A stretch of DNA of 6,271 nucleotides from DATEPR01 sp036269975 (GCA_036269975.1 DATBDL010000451.1:1-6271), one strand, 5' to 3'; positions 1-6,106 are shown, counted from the stretch's first letter. A program made the numbers and translations. The notes: generated from the letters alone by a model not told the origin.

Positions 1-2737
1 CCTGGGGGATGCCGATTCCGGTGTCCCGCACCGCGAACGCGACCCGTGCCGGCGCCCGGCGCAACTGCGGCACCCGCACCTCCTCCGGCCCGGCCAGCCG
101 CACGTCCAACACCACGGCGCCGTCCTGGGTGAACTTCACCGCGTTGGAGAGCAGGTTGCGCAGTACCTGTTGCAGCCGTTGCTCGTCGGTGTGCAGCACG
201 GTCGGCACGTCCGGCGCCACGTTCACCGTGAAGTCGAGCTGCTTCTCCACGGTCAGCGGCCGGCACAGTGCCTCGACGTAGCCGACCAGCCCCGCCATCG
301 GCATCGGCGCGACCTCTAGCTGCAACCGGCCCGACTCGACCTTCGCCAGATCGAGAATGTCGTTGATGAGCTGCAACAGGTCGAATCCGGCCGAGTGGAT
401 CGTCGTCGCGAACTCGACCTGCTGGCCGGTGAGGTTGCCGCTCTGGTTGTCCGACAACAGTTTCGCCAGCACCAGCAGGCTGTTGAGCGGCGTGCGCAGT
501 TCGTGCGACATGTTCGCCATGAACTCCGACTTGTACTTCGACGTCAGCGCCAGCAGCCGCGCCTTGTCCGCGAGTTCGGTGTTCGACTGCTGCAGTTCGT
601 CCTGGCGGGTCTGGAGTTCGCCGGCCAGCCGCTGCGACTCGGCCAGCAGCGTGTCGGTCCGCGACAGCACCAGGATCGTGTTGACCGTGGTGCCGATCAT
701 CTCCTTGAGCTGCTCCAACAGATCCAGGTGCACCGCGGTGAACTCGCTCATCGACGCCAGTTCGATCACGCCGAGCACCTGGTTCTCGAACAGCACCGGC
801 AGCAGGATCAGCGTGCCCGGCCGGCTCGTGCCCAGCCCCGTGACGATCGTGATGTGGTCGGCCGGCGCGCCGGTGACGACGATCGTCCGCTTGTCCAGCG
901 CGACCTGCCCGATCAGTCCCTCACCGAGCCGGAAACCGACCGGCGTGTCGTCCGACGGTCGGTAGGCGTAGCTGCCGGCCAGTTCGAACACCGGCTCGGC
1001 GTCGATCTCCTCGCGGATCAGGTAGAACGCGCCGTGCTGCGCCGACACCAGCGGTGTCAGCTCGCTCATCACCAGCGACGCGACCTCGGCCAGGTCGCGC
1101 GTGCCCTGCATCCGGCCGGACAGCCGCGCCAAGTTGGTCTTGAGCCAGTCCTGTTCCTGGTTGGCCTTCGTGGTCGCCCGCAGGTTGGCGATCATCTGGT
1201 TGATGTTGTCCTTGAGCTCGGCGACCTCGCCCTTGACGTCCATGCTGATCTGGCGCGTCAGGTCGCCGTCGGTCACCGCCGTCGCGACCGCCGCGATGGC
1301 CCGCACCTGGGTGGTCAGGTTGCCGGCCAACTGGTTCACGGTCTCGGTCAGCCGCTGCCAGGTGCCGGACACGCCGATCACCTCGGCCTGACCGCCGAGC
1401 TTGCCCTCGGTGCCCACCTCCCGTGCGACGCGGGTGACCTCGGACGCGAACGCGGACAGCCGGTCGACCATCGTGTTGATGGTCGTCTTCAGTTCCAGGA
1501 TCTCGCCGCGTGCGTCCACGTCGATCTTCTTGGACAGGTCGCCCTGCGCGACCGCCGTCGTCACCTGCGCGATGTTGCGGACCTGGCTGGTCAGGTTGCC
1601 GGCCATGTTGTTGACGTTGTCGGTCAGGTCCTTCCACGTACCTGCCACATTGGACACTCGGGCCTGGCCGCCGAGAATCCCTTCGGTGCCGACCTCGCGG
1701 GCGACGCGGGTGACCTCGTCGGCGAACGCGGACAGCGTGTCCACCATGCCGTTGATGGTCTCCGCCAGCGCGGCCACCTCGCCGCTCGCCTCGACCGTCG
1801 AGCGCTTGCTCAGGTCGCCGCCGGCCACCGCGGTGGCCACGGTCGCGATGCTGCGGACCTGGCCGGTCAGGTTGGCCGCCATGACGTTGACGTTGTCGGT
1901 GAGGTCCTTCCAGGTGCCGGCGACACCGCGCACCTGGGCCTGGCCGCCGAGCTTGCCCTCGGTGCCCACCTCCCGCGCGACGCGGGTGACCTCGTCGGCG
2001 AACGCGGAGAGCCGGTCCACCATGGTGTTCACGGTGTTCTTCAGCTCCAGCATCTCGCCCTTGACGTCCACGGTGACCTGCTGCGTCAGGTCGCCCTGCG
2101 CCACCGCGGTCGCCACCTGCGCGATGTTGCGGACCTGGCTGGTCAGGTTGCCGGCCATGAAGTTCACGGAGTCGGTCAGCGCCCGCCACGTGCCGGCGGC
2201 ACCGGGCACCCTGGCCTGACCGCCCAGTCGGCCCTCGCCGCCGACCTCACGGGCGACGCGGGTGACCTCGTCGGCGAACAGCGCGAGCTGTGTCAGCAGG
2301 CCGTTCACGGTCGCCGCGAGGCCGCCGAACTCGGCGCTGGGCAGGCCGTCCGACCGCTCCGTCATGCGGTGCGACAGGTCGCCCTTGGCCACCGCCTGCA
2401 ACACCCGCGACAGCTCGGTGATCGGCAGCGCCAGATCCTCCAGCAGGCCGTTGACCAGCCCGGCAGCGCTCGCCCAGCCACCCGGCCCGACCTCGCCGAC
2501 CAGCCGGCCGGTCAGGTGCTCCGCGGTGCGCAGCCCCTCCCGCACGCCGGTCAGTTCCCCGACGAACGACTGGTTGCGCTCGGCGATCTCGTTGAACGCC
2601 TGTGCCAGCCGTCCGTACGTCGGGTGGTTGGGCACGGCCAGTCGGCGCTTGAAGTTCCCGTCCCGCAGGTCGTCCAGCGCGGCCAGCAGGCGCACGAGGA
2701 ACGCGTCATCACCCGCCTGGTGTCGCTCAGCGTTCAT
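1..2737 (-). CDS. Poly-HAMP GAF sensor histidine kinase (C-terminus outside window)
   Basis: Partial gene: 912 codons are present and the frame is open throughout. Translation gives HAMP-like segments at about residues 14-60 and 100-155, then four 92-residue HAMP modules (156-523), a GAF domain (about 548-690), a coiled coil (about 690-735), HisKA with the H-box MSHELRTPLN (phospho-acceptor His745), and the start of a HATPase with the N-box NLLSNAVKFT (Asn861, Asn865) and the G1 box DTGIGIP (905-911). No membrane segment is visible, so it should act in the cytoplasm, autophosphorylating on His745. HAMP repeats followed by HisKA resemble fungal group III (Nik1/Os-1) kinases and large actinobacterial hybrid kinases; receiver domains may follow beyond base 1, but this cannot be seen. 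The ATG at 2737 is chosen because GAGG lies 7 nt upstream and an in-frame stop (2753-2755) precedes it with no other start between. Ligand and partner are unknown. It is divergent from the phosphatase gene. Confidence 0.95.
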   Translation of the reverse strand, partial: MNAERHQAGDDAFLVRLLAALDDLRDGNFKRRLAVPNHPTYGRLAQAFNEIAERNQSFVGELTGVREGLRTAEHLTGRLVGEVGPGGWASAAGLVNGLLEDLALPITELSRVLQAVAKGDLSHRMTERSDGLPSAEFGGLAATVNGLLTQLALFADEVTRVAREVGGEGRLGGQARVPGAAGTWRALTDSVNFMAGNLTSQVRNIAQVATAVAQGDLTQQVTVDVKGEMLELKNTVNTMVDRLSAFADEVTRVAREVGTEGKLGGQAQVRGVAGTWKDLTDNVNVMAANLTGQVRSIATVATAVAGGDLSKRSTVEASGEVAALAETINGMVDTLSAFADEVTRVAREVGTEGILGGQARVSNVAGTWKDLTDNVNNMAGNLTSQVRNIAQVTTAVAQGDLSKKIDVDARGEILELKTTINTMVDRLSAFASEVTRVAREVGTEGKLGGQAEVIGVSGTWQRLTETVNQLAGNLTTQVRAIAAVATAVTDGDLTRQISMDVKGEVAELKDNINQMIANLRATTKANQEQDWLKTNLARLSGRMQGTRDLAEVASLVMSELTPLVSAQHGAFYLIREEIDAEPVFELAGSYAYRPSDDTPVGFRLGEGLIGQVALDKRTIVVTGAPADHITIVTGLGTSRPGTLILLPVLFENQVLGVIELASMSEFTAVHLDLLEQLKEMIGTTVNTILVLSRTDTLLAESQRLAGELQTRQDELQQSNTELADKARLLALTSKYKSEFMANMSHELRTPLNSLLVLAKLLSDNQSGNLTGQQVEFATTIHSAGFDLLQLINDILDLAKVESGRLQLEVAPMPMAGLVGYVEALCRPLTVEKQLDFTVNVAPDVPTVLHTDEQRLQQVLRNLLSNAVKFTQDGAVVLDVRLAGPEEVRVPQLRRAPARVAFAVRDTGIGIPQ
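1169..2272 (-). repeat. Four tandem 276-bp units encoding HAMP modules
   Basis: Inside the histidine kinase gene, four units of exactly 92 codons follow one another without insertion or deletion (residues 156-247, 248-339, 340-431, 432-523). Each opens with EVTRVAREVG at its second residue, continues through LGGQA, a GTW motif and NLT.QVR.IA, and contains one HAMP helix pair with GDL and GE signatures. By hand count, units 1 and 3 share about 72 of 92 residues, while unit 2 (SGEVAALAETIN) and unit 4 are more diverged. Exact periodicity indicates internal duplication. In poly-HAMP proteins such modules are thought to pass conformational signals along alternating stacked four-helix bundles. Confidence 0.93.
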
Positions 2738-2888
2738 TCGTCGACCTCGTCGTCACAGATCGTCACTGTCGTTTCGCCCCCGGCCCAGCCTGCCACGTGC
2801 CGCGTGCGGCCACATGGTTGGCGGGGGACCGAACGGGTTAGGGTGGTGGAGCGGCTACGGCCGGTTGTCGCCATGGAGGTGTGTTGAC
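2738..2888. promoter_or_regulatory. Divergent intergenic region between kinase and phosphatase operon
   Basis: This 151-bp stretch carries no convincing gene and must hold the 5' signals of both divergent transcripts. Visible elements are the kinase ribosome binding site (GAGG, minus strand, 2745-2748), an imperfect 10-bp direct repeat CGTCACAGAT/CGTCACTGTC at 2751-2770, a candidate rightward sigma-B-like promoter at 2816-2840, and a strong rightward GGAGG at 2875-2879. I could not pick out a persuasive leftward promoter. Confidence 0.6.
2816..2840 (+). promoter_or_regulatory. Weak candidate sigma-B/F-type promoter for the phosphatase operon
   Basis: GGTTG (2816-2820), 14 nt, then GGGTTA (2835-2840) partly matches the GTTT/GGGTAT pattern of SigB/SigF-type sigma factors. 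The same bases also allow a housekeeping-like reading, TTGGCG (2818-2823), 15 nt, TAGGGT (2839-2844), with a short spacer. Both readings place the transcript start about 35-45 nt before the GTG at 2889, which fits the spacing. The match is imperfect and could be chance in GC-rich DNA. Confidence 0.3.
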
Positions 2889-2945
2889 GTGCCGGACATC
2901 CCAGTGCCGGACCTCACTCGGACGACCTGGGTCGCCTACCGGTGA
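2889..2945 (+). CDS. Short upstream ORF (18 codons) overlapping the phosphatase start
   Basis: A GTG at 2889 has a strong GGAGG (2875-2879) 9 nt upstream and opens an 18-codon frame reading VPDIPVPDLTRTTWVAYR. Its TGA stop (2943-2945) overlaps the GTG start of the phosphatase at 2942 in a GTGA arrangement. The phosphatase start has no clear ribosome binding site of its own, so ribosomes ending here could restart on the overlapping GTG (translational coupling). The peptide has no domain I recognise. It could instead be the true N-terminus of the phosphatase joined by a programmed or artefactual frameshift, or simply an untranslated leader. Confidence 0.4.
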   Translation: MPDIPVPDLTRTTWVAYR

Positions 2946-4534
2946 CGGTGCCCGCCGGCCTGCCGGTGCCGGACGGTGAGTTGCCTGGTGACCTGGGTGA
3001 CGTCGTCCTGGTGCTCGACGACGGCGGCACGATCCAGCTTGCCAATGCCGCCGCACGACTGCTGTTCCCCGATCTGGTGCCCGGCAGGGCCGTGCGCGTC
3101 GGTGACGTGGTGCCGGCCTTGGCGGGCAACCACTCCGACCGTCGCACCAGCCACGGCGAGCTCCGGCTGGCATGGCGGCGGCACACACTGGACTCCGGCT
3201 ACCTGATCTGGTGGGGGCGACCAGACAACGATGTCACGGAGGACACCGGCCCGTCGCGCCGCTGGTGGACCGATCTCGGCCGCATCCTGGAAGGCACGCT
3301 GACACCGGACCGTATCGCCGGTGACCTGGCCCGACTGGCCGTGCCGGCACTCGCGGACTGCTGCGTCGTGCTGATGCCGGCCGCGCTGAGCCGATTCCGT
3401 TGGTGGCGCTGCGCGATCCAGGAAACCGGTGACAGCGGCGCGATCACCCAGGGCAGGGTCAGCGACCGTGCCGTCCGCACCGAATCGGTGCTGGCCGACG
3501 CGCTGGACGCCGGACCACTGCCGCGCCAGGTGTCCCGTGCCGAACTGGTCGTTGCGGACTGGTTGCTGCCGGCCGGCTTCGGCCCGGTCGGCGATGCCGC
3601 AGTCGTTCCGGTGCGCGGACCCGGCCCGGCGATGGGACTTCTGGTGTTGGCCAACAGAGCCGACAGAGCCGACAGAACCGGCGTGGCGAAGGCGATCGAC
3701 CTCGACGTCCTGACGGAGTTCGCGCGGCAGGCCGACACCGCGCTGGACGCGGCCATCCGGTTCGGCGAACTGGCGACCGTGACGTCCGGCCTCGAGTCCA
3801 GCCTGCTGCCGGCCGAGTTGCCGGACGTGCCTGGGGTCCGGATCGCGGCCGCCTACCGGCCGGCACAGGCGGGCCTGCGGGTGGGCGGCGACTTCTACGA
3901 CGTGCGTGTCGACGAGAACGCCGGTGCCATGTGGGCGTTGGGCGACGCGTGCGGCCACGGCCCGGAGGCCGCGTCGCTCGCCGGTCACGTGCGTAGCTGC
4001 TTCGGCGCGCTGAGCCTGGTCGAACGGGCGCCGAGCAAGCTGCTCGCGTTGCTGAACCAGGCCATCCGGCCGACCAGCGGCAGCCGATTCACCACGGCCG
4101 TGGTGGGTCGCGTCGAACCGGTCGCCGGTGACGGCGTTCGGCTCACCGTCGGCCGCGCCGGGCATCCGCCGCCGCTGGTGCTGCGGTCCGACGGCACCGT
4201 CGAGGACCTGATGGTGCCCGGCGGCCTGCTCGGCGTCTTCCCGGACGTTGAGTTCGAGGAGCACGAGATCACGTTGGCGGGCAACGAAACCTGCCTCGTC
4301 TACAGCGACGGCGTGCTGGAGGCGCGACAGGGCGGCGACGAGGGCGAGCAGTTCGGTTTGGACCGGCTGCGCCGGGTGCTGGCCAGTTATCGGGCCGCGT
4401 CCGTCGCCGAACTCGTCGAAGGCGTGCACGGCGAGGTGATCCGCTGGCTCGCCGGCCGGCACCACGACGACATCACACTGCTGGCCATCCAGGCCGGTCC
4501 CACTGGTCCCGTGCCGGTCGAGATCGCAGGCTGA
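2942..4534 (+). CDS. PAS-GAF-SpoIIE (PP2C-type) serine phosphatase, RsbU-like
   Basis: A 530-residue soluble protein. An N-terminal PAS-like domain (about 17-95) is followed by a GAF-like domain (about 112-275), a short linker helix, and a C-terminal SpoIIE/PPM phosphatase domain (about 295-517). The PPM metal-binding and catalytic motifs are intact: GGDFYD (315-320), GDACGHG (334-340), GHPPP (407-411), YSDG (454-457) and DD (509-510), so an active Mn/Mg-dependent enzyme is expected. In this family the substrate is a serine-phosphorylated STAS antagonist, and one is encoded 0.6 kb downstream. The PAS and GAF domains are presumed to sense an unknown signal. GTG 2942 is preferred because the same frame has a stop at 2885-2887 and no ATG, GTG or TTG between; GTG 2948 is possible. 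It lacks its own clear ribosome binding site and overlaps the short ORF before it. Residues 238-245 (NRADRADR) come from a 9-bp tandem repeat. Confidence 0.93.
   Translation: MTVPAGLPVPDGELPGDLGDVVLVLDDGGTIQLANAAARLLFPDLVPGRAVRVGDVVPALAGNHSDRRTSHGELRLAWRRHTLDSGYLIWWGRPDNDVTEDTGPSRRWWTDLGRILEGTLTPDRIAGDLARLAVPALADCCVVLMPAALSRFRWWRCAIQETGDSGAITQGRVSDRAVRTESVLADALDAGPLPRQVSRAELVVADWLLPAGFGPVGDAAVVPVRGPGPAMGLLVLANRADRADRTGVAKAIDLDVLTEFARQADTALDAAIRFGELATVTSGLESSLLPAELPDVPGVRIAAAYRPAQAGLRVGGDFYDVRVDENAGAMWALGDACGHGPEAASLAGHVRSCFGALSLVERAPSKLLALLNQAIRPTSGSRFTTAVVGRVEPVAGDGVRLTVGRAGHPPPLVLRSDGTVEDLMVPGGLLGVFPDVEFEEHEITLAGNETCLVYSDGVLEARQGGDEGEQFGLDRLRRVLASYRAASVAELVEGVHGEVIRWLAGRHHDDITLLAIQAGPTGPVPVEIAG
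3650..3676 (+). repeat. Three tandem 9-bp repeats within the phosphatase gene
   Basis: The unit GCCGACAGA occurs twice exactly (3659-3667, 3668-3676) after one copy with a single change, GCCAACAGA (3650-3658). It encodes the (N/D)RA and ADR run at the end of the GAF-like domain, just before the helix leading to the phosphatase domain. The unit is a multiple of three, so copy-number change would lengthen or shorten the linker without breaking the frame. Confidence 0.8.
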
Positions 4535-4619
4535 CCACTTCAGGTTTCCCGGCCCAGTTGGCAGGGGAACCAACGAAATGTGAGGTGCCAGGGCGAACGG
4601 CGCCGGCGAGCAGCCAGAC

Positions 4620-4624
4620 GGAGG
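4620..4624 (+). promoter_or_regulatory. Ribosome binding site fixing the anti-sigma start
   Basis: GGAGG lies 5 nt before the GTG at 4630. It favours that start over the in-frame TTG at 4558 (no ribosome binding site, would add a low-complexity tail), over GTG 4624, which overlaps the motif itself, and over ATG 4657, which has no purine-rich motif upstream. Confidence 0.7.
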
Positions 4625-4629
4625 TGACC

Positions 4630-5052
4630 GTGCGTCCCAGCGAGAGTTCTGCGCACATGGCCGGTGGGGTGGAGGTCCGGCTGCCCGCCGACCTGGCCCA
4701 ACTGTTCGTGCTCAGATCCCTTGCCGCGACACTGGCCATTCGGCAGGAGTTCAGCCTCGACGGGATCGAGGACGTGAAGCTCGCCGTGGACGAGATGTGT
4801 TCCGCCGTCGCTGTCCGGGCCTGCCGGGGCGCCGAGTTGATCTGCCAGTTCGCCGCGCAGGACGGCCGCGTCGACGTCGCGGTGACCGCTCTCTCGGACG
4901 TGGCCGAGCCGATCTCGAAGGACACCTTCGGCTGGCTGGTACTGACGTCGCTGACCGACTCGGTGTCCTCGTGGACGACGCCCGACCCGTCCGGCGCGCA
5001 CCGCCTGTTCGCGGTCCTCTCCGTGCGTGGCGGTGTTGCCGGACCGCTTTGA
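4630..5052 (+). CDS. RsbW-like anti-sigma regulatory protein (HATPase fold)
   Basis: A 140-residue protein with the GHKL/HATPase_c layout of actinobacterial RsbW/UsfX-type anti-sigma factors. After a short Ser-rich start come VEVRLPAD and FVLRSLAAT (helix 1), then an N-box-like segment DVKLAVDEMCSAVA (48-61) with the expected acidic residue Glu55, a beta strand region (69-86), and a C-terminal DTFGWLVLTSLTD segment (98-110) typical of this group. In the family these proteins bind and silence a SigB/SigF-type sigma factor and phosphorylate a STAS antagonist. Two canonical features look degenerate: the N-box Asn is replaced (Ser58/Ala59) and no DxGxG G1 box is visible between 86 and 100. Sigma binding is therefore plausible, but kinase activity is uncertain. 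It lies 95 nt after the phosphatase and 125 nt before the antagonist, so co-transcription is likely but not proven. The target sigma factor is not in the window. Confidence 0.85.
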   Translation: MRPSESSAHMAGGVEVRLPADLAQLFVLRSLAATLAIRQEFSLDGIEDVKLAVDEMCSAVAVRACRGAELICQFAAQDGRVDVAVTALSDVAEPISKDTFGWLVLTSLTDSVSSWTTPDPSGAHRLFAVLSVRGGVAGPL

Positions 5053-5118
5053 CCTGCTGATTCTCCTGGTCCGGACGGTGGACGGCATGGCGTGATCGCT
5101 GTGCCGGGTGGCAGAGTC

Positions 5119-5124
5119 TAAGGT
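5119..5124 (+). promoter_or_regulatory. Possible -10 element upstream of the STAS gene
   Basis: TAAGGT fits the TANNNT pattern of actinobacterial housekeeping promoters and lies 53 nt before the GTG at 5178. The position about 17 nt upstream (TCGCTG, 5096-5101) is a poor -35. With 125 nt between the two genes, a promoter for the antagonist alone would be reasonable, but this is a weak call. Confidence 0.2.
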
Positions 5125-5166
5125 TGTATTGGTTGAGCACCCAGCCGAGCCGACATGTCACGTTCC

Positions 5167-5172
5167 AGGAGG
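5167..5172 (+). promoter_or_regulatory. Ribosome binding site fixing the STAS start
   Basis: AGGAGG lies 5 nt before the GTG at 5178. This start is preferred to the in-frame TTG at 5124, which has no comparable site and would add 18 residues unlike a STAS N-terminus. Confidence 0.75.
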
Positions 5173-5177
5173 TCGAA

Positions 5178-5585
5178 GTGGCTGAAGCCGGCAGGCAGCC
5201 GCGGGATTCGGACCAGGCCGACGCGCCGACGTCGGTCGGAAGCGTCACGGCCGCTGCCATCGACGTGCGGGTCGCCACGTCGACCGATCAACTGGTGGTG
5301 CTGCGGGTGTCCGGCGAGATCGACATGCTGACGGCACCGGTGCTCACCGAACACGTCCAGGAGCAGTTCGCGCGGACTCCCGCGCCGCGCACCCTCGTGT
5401 TCGACCTGACCAGGGTCAGTTTCCTGGGTTCGGCGGGCCTGGCGGTGCTCGCGCACGCCCAGACGATCGCGTCCGACCGGGGCGACGCGGTCCAGGTCGT
5501 CGCGAACGCGCGTGCAGTGCTGCGGCCGCTCGAGGTCACCGGCCTGGACAAGGTGCTCGACATCCGGCCGGAATTGCCAGCCTGA
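5178..5585 (+). CDS. STAS-domain anti-sigma-factor antagonist (RsbV/SpoIIAA-like)
   Basis: A 135-residue protein with a flexible, acidic N-terminal tail (about 1-27) and a STAS domain (about 28-128). Hallmarks are LRVSGEIDMLTAP (42-54, with the GEID motif) and the phospho-site loop DLTRVSFLGSAGLAVL (76-91), where Ser85 matches the serine phosphorylated in SpoIIAA/RsbV proteins. The family works by partner switching: the unphosphorylated form binds the anti-sigma protein and frees the sigma factor, phosphorylation by the anti-sigma kinase inactivates it, and a SpoIIE-type phosphatase restores it. The phosphatase and the RsbW-like protein are encoded just upstream on the same strand, so they are the obvious partners, although cross-talk with other copies in the genome is common in actinomycetes. 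The N-terminal tail is longer than in minimal SpoIIAA proteins. Confidence 0.93.
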   Translation: MAEAGRQPRDSDQADAPTSVGSVTAAAIDVRVATSTDQLVVLRVSGEIDMLTAPVLTEHVQEQFARTPAPRTLVFDLTRVSFLGSAGLAVLAHAQTIASDRGDAVQVVANARAVLRPLEVTGLDKVLDIRPELPA

Positions 5586-5735
5586 TCCAACGTCGATCCG
5601 GCGCTGGTCCTCACCAAGGCCCCACTCACCAGGCGTTTCACCCCGCCCCCGATCAGGATTCTGACCACGTTTGGCAGAGCCACCACGGGGTATTGCCGAT
5701 GTGTCGGTTGTTGACGATCACGGAGGTGAGTTGGG
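5586..5735 (+). promoter_or_regulatory. Intergenic region upstream of the whiB-like gene
   Basis: This 150-bp region contains two copies of CTCACCA (5610-5616, 5625-5631), the sigma-B/F-type promoter at 5669-5693 and the whiB ribosome binding site GGAGGT (5722-5727). I see no strong hairpin followed by a T-run after the STAS stop, so there is no intrinsic terminator I can support. Some read-through into whiB is possible. Confidence 0.5.
5669..5693 (+). promoter_or_regulatory. Sigma-B/SigF-type promoter of the whiB-like gene
   Basis: GTTT (5669-5672), 15 nt, then GGGTAT (5688-5693) matches the pattern known for actinobacterial SigF and Streptomyces SigB-family promoters (GTTT-like -35 and GGGTA(T/C) -10, spacing about 14-17). 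It implies a transcript start near 5700 and a leader of about 35 nt, ending in the GGAGGT before the GTG start. Its position beside an RsbU/RsbW/RsbV-like gene set fits control by a stress-type sigma factor. The evidence is sequence match and position only. Confidence 0.65.
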
Positions 5736-6035
5736 GTGGCTGACATTCGACGGTTGCCGGGACCGGTGGCGGAGCGTTGGGACTGGCAGTTGCGGGGATT
5801 GTGCCGCCAGTTGGACAGCTCGGTGTTCTTCACGCCGGAGCGCGAACGCGGTGCGATTCGAACCAGGCGGGAACAGCACGCCAAGGCGGTGTGCGCGCGT
5901 TGTCCGGTACTGCAACAATGCCGTGAGCATGCGTTGCGCGCTCGTGAGCCGTACGGGGTGTGGGGCGGTATGACCGAGCACGAACGCAAGGTGACACTGC
6001 GGGGGGTAGCCGACCTTGCTCTCGGAGTAGCCTGA
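5736..6035 (+). CDS. whiB3: WhiB-family iron-sulfur transcription regulator, WhiB3/WhiD type
   Basis: A 99-residue protein with the four cysteines of WhiB proteins (Cys23, Cys53, Cys56, Cys62; spacing C-x29-C-x2-C-x5-C), which hold a [4Fe-4S] cluster, and the turn motif GVWGG (74-78) followed by a basic segment. From memory it closely follows M. tuberculosis WhiB3 and S. coelicolor WhiD: LPGP near the start, WDWQLRGLC, MDSS-like LDSS then FF, ERG, REQ.AK, CP, and EPYGVWGG. WhiB3/WhiD proteins bind region 4 of the principal sigma factor; WhiB3 responds to redox and NO, and WhiD is needed for spore maturation. The start is GTG 5736, with GGAGGT 8 nt upstream. It follows a sigma-B-type promoter next to partner-switching genes, suggesting stress or developmental expression. 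The WhiB3 versus WhiD name depends on the host; orthology is inferred from motifs and not from a search. Confidence 0.93.
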   Translation: MADIRRLPGPVAERWDWQLRGLCRQLDSSVFFTPERERGAIRTRREQHAKAVCARCPVLQQCREHALRAREPYGVWGGMTEHERKVTLRGVADLALGVA

Positions 6036-6060
6036 CGCGGCGGGCGCCTTCGGGTAGTTT
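6032..6060 (+). promoter_or_regulatory. Candidate housekeeping promoter of the amidohydrolase gene
   Basis: CTGACG (6032-6037), 17 nt, then TAGTTT (6055-6060) resembles an HrdB/SigA promoter (TTGACA/TANNNT). The -35 overlaps the whiB stop codon, so the amidohydrolase probably has its own promoter. The 71-bp gap shows no clear terminator. Confidence 0.4.
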
Positions 6061-6106
6061 GTGCCCTTGATCATGCTCATGCCGGCGTCGCGTGACGGAG
6101 GGGTGG

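Noticed and set aside
921..2189. Minus-strand frame of 422 codons inside the kinase gene
   Set aside because: It is shifted relative to the kinase frame, starts and ends inside it, and encodes repetitive Arg/Gly-rich protein produced by the HAMP repeats.
395..2887. Very long plus-strand open frame (830 codons) opposite the histidine kinase
   Set aside because: It is antisense to a gene with clear HAMP, GAF, HisKA and HATPase motifs. Its His/Arg/Gly/Gln-rich product has no domain, and high GC leaves few stops in such antisense frames.
2262..2945. Plus-strand frame of 227 codons ending at the GTGA overlap
   Set aside because: Most of it is antisense to the kinase N-terminus and Ser/Arg/Pro-rich. 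Only its last 18 codons, behind a strong ribosome binding site, are worth considering.
4543..4570. GGTTT followed 17 nt later by GGGAAC as a sigma-B-type promoter for the anti-sigma gene
   Set aside because: The -10 lacks the TA of GGGTA(T/C), and the gap after the phosphatase is short enough for read-through.
2936..4573. Minus-strand open frame of 545 codons opposite the phosphatase
   Set aside because: It has no recognisable domain, skewed composition, and lies wholly antisense to a gene with all PPM motifs intact.
4557..4574. GTTGG/CCAAC hairpin after the phosphatase stop as a terminator
   Set aside because: It has only a 5-bp stem with an 8-nt loop and no T-run; too weak to call.
5288..5989. 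Minus-strand frame of 233 codons across the STAS and whiB genes
   Set aside because: It is antisense to two well-supported genes and to the promoter between them, with no domain signal.
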